Shown here: positions 53,701 to 64,000 of the stretch, piece by piece
How the letters are laid out: each line of letters begins with the position of its first letter
Position numbering within the stretch: the first letter of the stretch is position 1
Source: Lanius collurio
Taxonomy: Eukaryota > Chordata > Aves > Passeriformes > Laniidae
DNA length: 64,000 nucleotides
Assembly (NCBI GenBank): GCA_020086605.1
Contig: JACBWW010000097.1
Span: 383,206-447,205 of the forward strand
Direction of reading: 5' to 3'
Program-made: the position numbers and the translations under genes
The notes under the pieces: generated by a model
Told to the model about the DNA's origin: nothing
Database searches by the model: none
What the model saw: only the letters and a program-made list of their open reading frames with translations

Positions 53701-55902
53701 TTCCACATCCTGGCTCTCGACTACAGAGGTAAAGTTGTCCCTCTGCCTCTTACTGGGTGATCCCCCTCTTGGGATCTGTCCCCACCAGGGTCATGACACC
53801 AAGCCATGTCCCCTGCAGGCTATGCGGACTCCAGTGGACACCCCACAGAGAGTGGCTTCACCACGGATGTCCTGGCACTCTATGACTGGGCGAAAGCACG
53901 GAGTGGGAACAGCAGCATCCTCTTCTGGGGACACTCCTTGGGCACAGGGTAGGTGTGAGGGGTGGGATGGTGGCACATCAGAGCCCACCCTTGTGCCCTG
54001 TGGCACTGCTGCCAGATTGCTGCCACCTGGGGATGGACCAAGGGCTTGGAACAGCTGCTTGGTAGATGCCTCTGCAGAGCCAAACGCAGCCAATGGGAAT
54101 CTGAGGGAGCTGTGCATCCCCCCTTTGCTGCTCTCCCTCACTGCCACCTCTCCTTTCACAGGATTGCCACCAATGCAGCAAGGAAACTGCAGGAGGAGCG
54201 AGGTAAGGGCCAGCCTGCAAGGGTTGTCCCCATGCAGTGTCACCCTGAGGCTCTGCATTGCCCTGCCCTCATTCTGGGGCTGCAGAGGAGAGGAGGAGCC
54301 CTCCCTGTCCTCCTTACTGCCATGGGGACAGCTTGGCCCCATTGCTGCCTGGGAGGGGAGTGTGGCAGCAGCCTGGCAGGGGGGACAGCCCCCCAGCCAT
54401 GCCCATTCCCACCTCAATCTGCCCTCAGGGGTCCAGGTTGATGCCGTTGTCCTGGAGTCTCCCTACACCAACATCCGAGATGCAGCCGCCAACATCCCCC
54501 TCACCATGGTGAGTCTGGGGGCTCTGCCTGTGGGGTCCCCCAGCAGTGTCAGCCCCAGCTCCCTGGGTTTCCCCCCTCACAGTGGAATCCAAGCCATGGC
54601 TTAGCACCCCCAAACTCTCTCCCTGCCAGATCTACCGGCAGTTCCCAGGCTTTGAGTACCTCATCCTGGACTCCTTGGCTCGGGCAGGCATGTTCTTCCG
54701 CAGTGATGAGAAGTGAGTTCCTGGTGGGAAGGGGTACAGCCATCCCCAGGGGCTGTGGGAATGATGCCAGAAACCCCTGGCAGAGGTCTCTCTGACCCCA
54801 TGGAAATCCCTGCACTCCTCTGTGTTTACCCAGCTTACTCATACTTCAGGAGGGACTTTTTATTTGCACAATGTCAGGTATCACTTTGATTATTGAGCAA
54901 AGTCCACAAGCCACCAGCCATTTTTTGGACAGCTCCTGTTCCTTGTAGCACACACAGCCTGCCCAAATTCTGTTTGATTTGTGGGTGCTTTCGAAACCTG
55001 GTGACCCCCTAACTGGGGGTTAAGGTGATTAGTGTGCTTGGTGCTGCCGTGCCAGGGCAAACAGCACGGGCATCACCCAGGTGGGCATGCCAGGGATGGC
55101 TCTGAGGGGGGTCAGGGTGCTGTGGGAATTTTAACAGGGATTTGGGAGGCTCTTGTGGGTCTGTTGGCTCCGGAGAGAGTCCTCAAGCTGTGCTTGCTGC
55201 CTGCAGTGTGAAGGTGCTGGGCTGCCCCCTCCTCATCCTGCATGCAGAAGATGATGGAGTCATGCCTCCAAAGCTGGGACGCAAGGTGGGCACCTGCAAC
55301 CCGGTCTTTGAGCCTGGCTCTGGGGGGCAGAGAGGGGACAGCCAGCCCCCAGAAGGGGTTTGGGGTTCCCTGCTCATGCCAGTGACGGCGCTCCTGCCCC
55401 ATGGCAGCTCTACGAGACGGCACGCAAAGCCTACAAAGACAAATCCAAGGTGAAGTTCATTACCTTTCCCGAGAAGCTGGGCTTGGGCCATGACTACATC
55501 TCCTTCCACTCAGAGCTGCCTGCCCTGGTGAAGTAAGTGCTGCTCCCCAGAAATGGGGGGGCACAGAGTGAGCCTTGGCCTCCTCTTCCACTGGTGCTTC
55601 CTCTCCTGCTGCAAGCACACAGCTGCCTGCTCCCTGCTCCTTTCCCTCCCTCTGCTGTTTGCTGGCATCACTTTCTAAACTTCAATCACTCCTCAATGCC
55701 CTGAGCCTGTCCTCAGCCTGGGTGGCTTGGGGAGGTGGCCCTGGGGACACCAGCTCCTCTTTGCCCTGCAGAGATGCTCCAAGCCCAGCTCAGCCCTGCC
55801 TGCAGGGATCACAAATCAGGCTCTGACAAAGCACAGGAGGGTCAGTGACACAGTGTCAGATTTATTACATCTTCTTGCAGAGACTTCTTAAACATGAAGT
55901 GA
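50700..55902 (+). CDS. ABHD12B: Alpha/beta hydrolase domain-containing protein 12B (complete, 13 exons, 361 aa)
   Basis: Serine hydrolase of the ABHD12 family; its paralogue ABHD12 is a lysophosphatidylserine lipase, while the substrate of ABHD12B is not established to my knowledge. The 13 exons join in phase into 361 codons, against about 362 in human. A Gly/Arg-rich N-terminus (1-33) precedes one hydrophobic segment (about 42-63). The catalytic domain shows the HGNGG oxyanion motif (144-148) and nucleophile elbow GHSLG (Ser215). The probable acid is Asp303 ([10 protein letters not shown]) and the base His341 (LGLGHDYIS). Triad spacing matches ABHD12 (S246, D333, H372 in human). N92-N-T and N206-S-S are possible glycosylation sites. 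It is divergent from NIN and convergent with PYGL, as in human 14q22. Assignment to ABHD12B over ABHD12 rests on RAASHRI, the tail KDFL and the neighbours. Confidence 0.95.
52319..52446 (+). CDS. ABHD12B: ABHD12B exon 2 (membrane segment)
   Basis: 128 nt, residues 33-76. It encodes the hydrophobic stretch [19 protein letters not shown], the single membrane anchor. Acceptor cttgcag, donor t|gtgagt, phase 2 in and 1 out. Confidence 0.93.
52846..52866. repeat. (GAT)7 microsatellite at the ABHD12B exon 3 acceptor
   Basis: Seven perfect GAT units end 11 bases before exon 3, in the position normally taken by the polypyrimidine tract. Confidence 0.95.
52878..52980 (+). CDS. ABHD12B: ABHD12B exon 3
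   Basis: 103 nt, residues 76-110, [20 protein letters not shown] to TVGIW. The acceptor (atttccccattag) has only a short pyrimidine tract because a (GAT)7 microsatellite ends 11 bases before the exon. Donor tg|gtgagc, phase 1 in and 2 out. Confidence 0.93.
53065..53184 (+). CDS. ABHD12B: ABHD12B exon 4
   Basis: 120 nt, residues 110-150, [13 protein letters not shown] and the oxyanion motif YLHGNGGTR. Acceptor cccacag, donor ag|gtgagt, phase 2/2. Confidence 0.95.
53496..53526 (+). CDS. ABHD12B: ABHD12B exon 5 (31 nt)
   Basis: Very short exon encoding [10 protein letters not shown]. Acceptor cccatcag, donor aag|gtaagt, phase 2 in and 0 out. The frame and the match to ABHD12-family GTRxxxHR support it. 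Confidence 0.93.
53683..53728 (+). CDS. ABHD12B: ABHD12B exon 6
   Basis: 46 nt, residues 161-176, [16 protein letters not shown], the beta strand before the family DYRG motif. Acceptor ctgacag, donor g|gtaaag, phase 0 in and 1 out. Confidence 0.94.
53819..53948 (+). CDS. ABHD12B: ABHD12B exon 7 (nucleophile elbow)
   Basis: 130 nt, residues 176-219, [14 protein letters not shown], then YDWAKARSG, then WGHSLGTG carrying the nucleophile Ser215. Acceptor cctgcag, donor gg|gtaggt, phase 1 in and 2 out. Confidence 0.96.
54162..54202 (+). CDS. ABHD12B: ABHD12B exon 8 (41 nt)
   Basis: Residues 219-233, [14 protein letters not shown], matching the ATNAAK helix after the nucleophile in human ABHD12B. 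Acceptor tttcacag, donor g|gtaagg, phase 2 in and 1 out. Confidence 0.94.
54429..54508 (+). CDS. ABHD12B: ABHD12B exon 9
   Basis: 80 nt, residues 233-259, [20 protein letters not shown]. Acceptor ccctcag, donor atg|gtgagt, phase 1 in and 0 out. Confidence 0.95.
54630..54712 (+). CDS. ABHD12B: ABHD12B exon 10
   Basis: 83 nt, residues 260-287, [20 protein letters not shown] to FRSDEN. Acceptor ctgccag, donor aa|gtgagt, phase 0 in and 2 out. Confidence 0.95.
55207..55285 (+). CDS. ABHD12B: ABHD12B exon 11 (catalytic acid)
   Basis: 79 nt, residues 287-313, [20 protein letters not shown] with the probable catalytic Asp303. Acceptor cctgcag, donor aag|gtgggc, phase 2 in and 0 out. Confidence 0.95.
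55408..55532 (+). CDS. ABHD12B: ABHD12B exon 12 (catalytic His)
   Basis: 125 nt, residues 314-355, [20 protein letters not shown] then [18 protein letters not shown] with His341. Acceptor atggcag, donor aa|gtaagt, phase 0 in and 2 out. Confidence 0.95.
55881..55902 (+). CDS. ABHD12B: ABHD12B exon 13 (terminal, stop codon)
   Basis: Short terminal coding piece giving KDFLNMK then TGA at 55,900-55,902. It is chosen over the acceptor at 55,771 because human ABHD12B ends VRDFLSKQW. The acceptor tttattacatcttcttgcag is strong. Confidence 0.82.
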
Positions 55903-55986
55903 TGCCAGTTGCTGCCTGCACTGATCACATGCTCCCTCAAATCCACTCCAGGACTCTCCCATGGCACTGAACTTACTGCTGTAAGT

Positions 55987-55992
55987 AATAAA
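55987..55992 (+). terminator. ABHD12B: ABHD12B polyadenylation signal AATAAA
   Basis: Canonical AATAAA 85 bases after the ABHD12B stop codon, inside gtaataaaaac. Cleavage would be expected near 56,005-56,020. Confidence 0.7.
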
Positions 55993-56318
55993 AACTACTG
56001 AGAAACTTTTAAGTCACCCTCTGCCTCCAGGATGCTGCGAGTTACTTGAGGGATGGAGACACTGATGCGGTCTGGGTCACCAGAGCTGCAACTGGGAGCA
56101 TCCCATGGGACACTGGTGGGGGTACATGGGCCTAGCACCGGTGCCTCGGGGCTGGCACCTCCCTATCCTGCTTCAGCAGCCCCCAGACAGCTGTGTCCAG
56201 CTGTGCTGCCCACCCCACCCCTGGGAGCCCTCTTCCTATGCAAGCATTGGTGCAAGCAAGCCCAACTCTTAATTTCAGGCTTCAGCAAACAGCCCCCCTC
56301 GGACTCCAATGGCACTGT

Positions 56319-56324
56319 TTTATT
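56319..56324 (-). terminator. PYGL: PYGL polyadenylation signal AATAAA (minus strand)
   Basis: TTTATT on the plus strand is AATAAA on the minus strand, 192 bases after the PYGL stop. A second minus-strand AATAAA at 55,861-55,866 lies in the last ABHD12B intron and could give a longer overlapping 3' UTR. Confidence 0.6.
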
Positions 56325-56515
56325 TTTAGCACCTAATGCAAAGCAACAGGGCGACGTGGTTTCGCTTTCCACACGACACTTAGGTTATAAAAACCCCTCC
56401 CCCTCTGCCCACCCCTACGGAAAGCCAGCAGCAGCAACACAGAGACTCAGACAGCAGAGAATTTTACAGCGCGCGTGCTCGCGTCCCCGGGCTCCGGCCG
56501 GCGCCGCTCCGGCCC

Positions 56516-63777
<7,262 letters not shown>

Positions 63778-63867
63778 TCAAGGAATGGAGAGGGGCTTGT
63801 AAAGGTCAGGAGCAGCTTAATTTAGGGCTGCACATGGCAAACAGCCCTGCTGGAGCTGCTTCTGGTA

Positions 63868-64000
63868 TTTCATAGAATCCCAGAATGGTTTGGGTTGGGA
63901 GGCACCTTAAAGTCCATCCAGTTCCAACCTCCCTGCCATTGGCAGGGAAACCTTCCACTAGACCAGATTCCTCCAAGCTCCATCCAACCTGGCCTTGGAC
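63868..64000 (-). mobile_element. CR1 tail at the window end
   Basis: catagaatcccagaatggtt to caacctggccttggac; runs off the right edge. Confidence 0.92.

Overview
The window is vertebrate nuclear DNA, almost certainly from a bird. It carries spliced genes with GT-AG introns, CpG-rich promoters and about 34 scattered CR1 LINE 3' tails, the dominant avian retroposon. The species cannot be read from the sequence. No bacterial, viral or plasmid signal was seen.

Three protein genes account for all coding sequence I can support. (1) 162-45,271, minus strand: NIN (ninein), a centrosomal coiled-coil protein that anchors microtubules. There are 23 coding exons (1,783 codons, all reading phases consistent). 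The start codon is at 39,305, a probable non-coding first exon lies in a CpG island near 45.3 kb, and the last C-terminal exons run off the left edge. (2) 50,700-55,902, plus strand: ABHD12B, a membrane-anchored alpha/beta hydrolase. It is complete, with 13 exons, 361 aa and an intact Ser-Asp-His triad. (3) 56,516 to beyond the right edge, minus strand: PYGL, glycogen phosphorylase (liver type). Fifteen 3' exons (635 aa) are present and the N-terminal exons lie outside.

The order and orientation NIN(-) ABHD12B(+) PYGL(-) match human 14q22.1. The same three families recur at human 20p11.2 as NINL, ABHD12 and PYGB, so this is one arm of an ancient duplicated block. NIN and ABHD12B are divergent, with candidate promoters about 5.4 kb apart. 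ABHD12B and PYGL converge tail to tail, with stop codons about 0.6 kb apart. The three genes have no shared biochemical pathway that I know of, so the linkage looks historical.

The NIN introns hold most of the CR1 tails and several repeat-poor, AT-rich or motif-rich blocks that may be conserved enhancers. The NIN-ABHD12B interval carries three minisatellites (about 39-bp, 13-bp and 49-bp units) and an ABHD12B promoter containing four 19-bp repeats that each carry a CRE-like half site. One PYGL intron holds a minus-strand block with TATA, GC-box and CCAAT elements followed by a 9-bp minisatellite.

I found no evidence of a wholly new biological system. The most interesting items are regulatory: the giant symmetric NIN exon with a weak acceptor, the CRE-like repeat promoter, the internal promoter-like block in PYGL, and competing terminal exons in ABHD12B.
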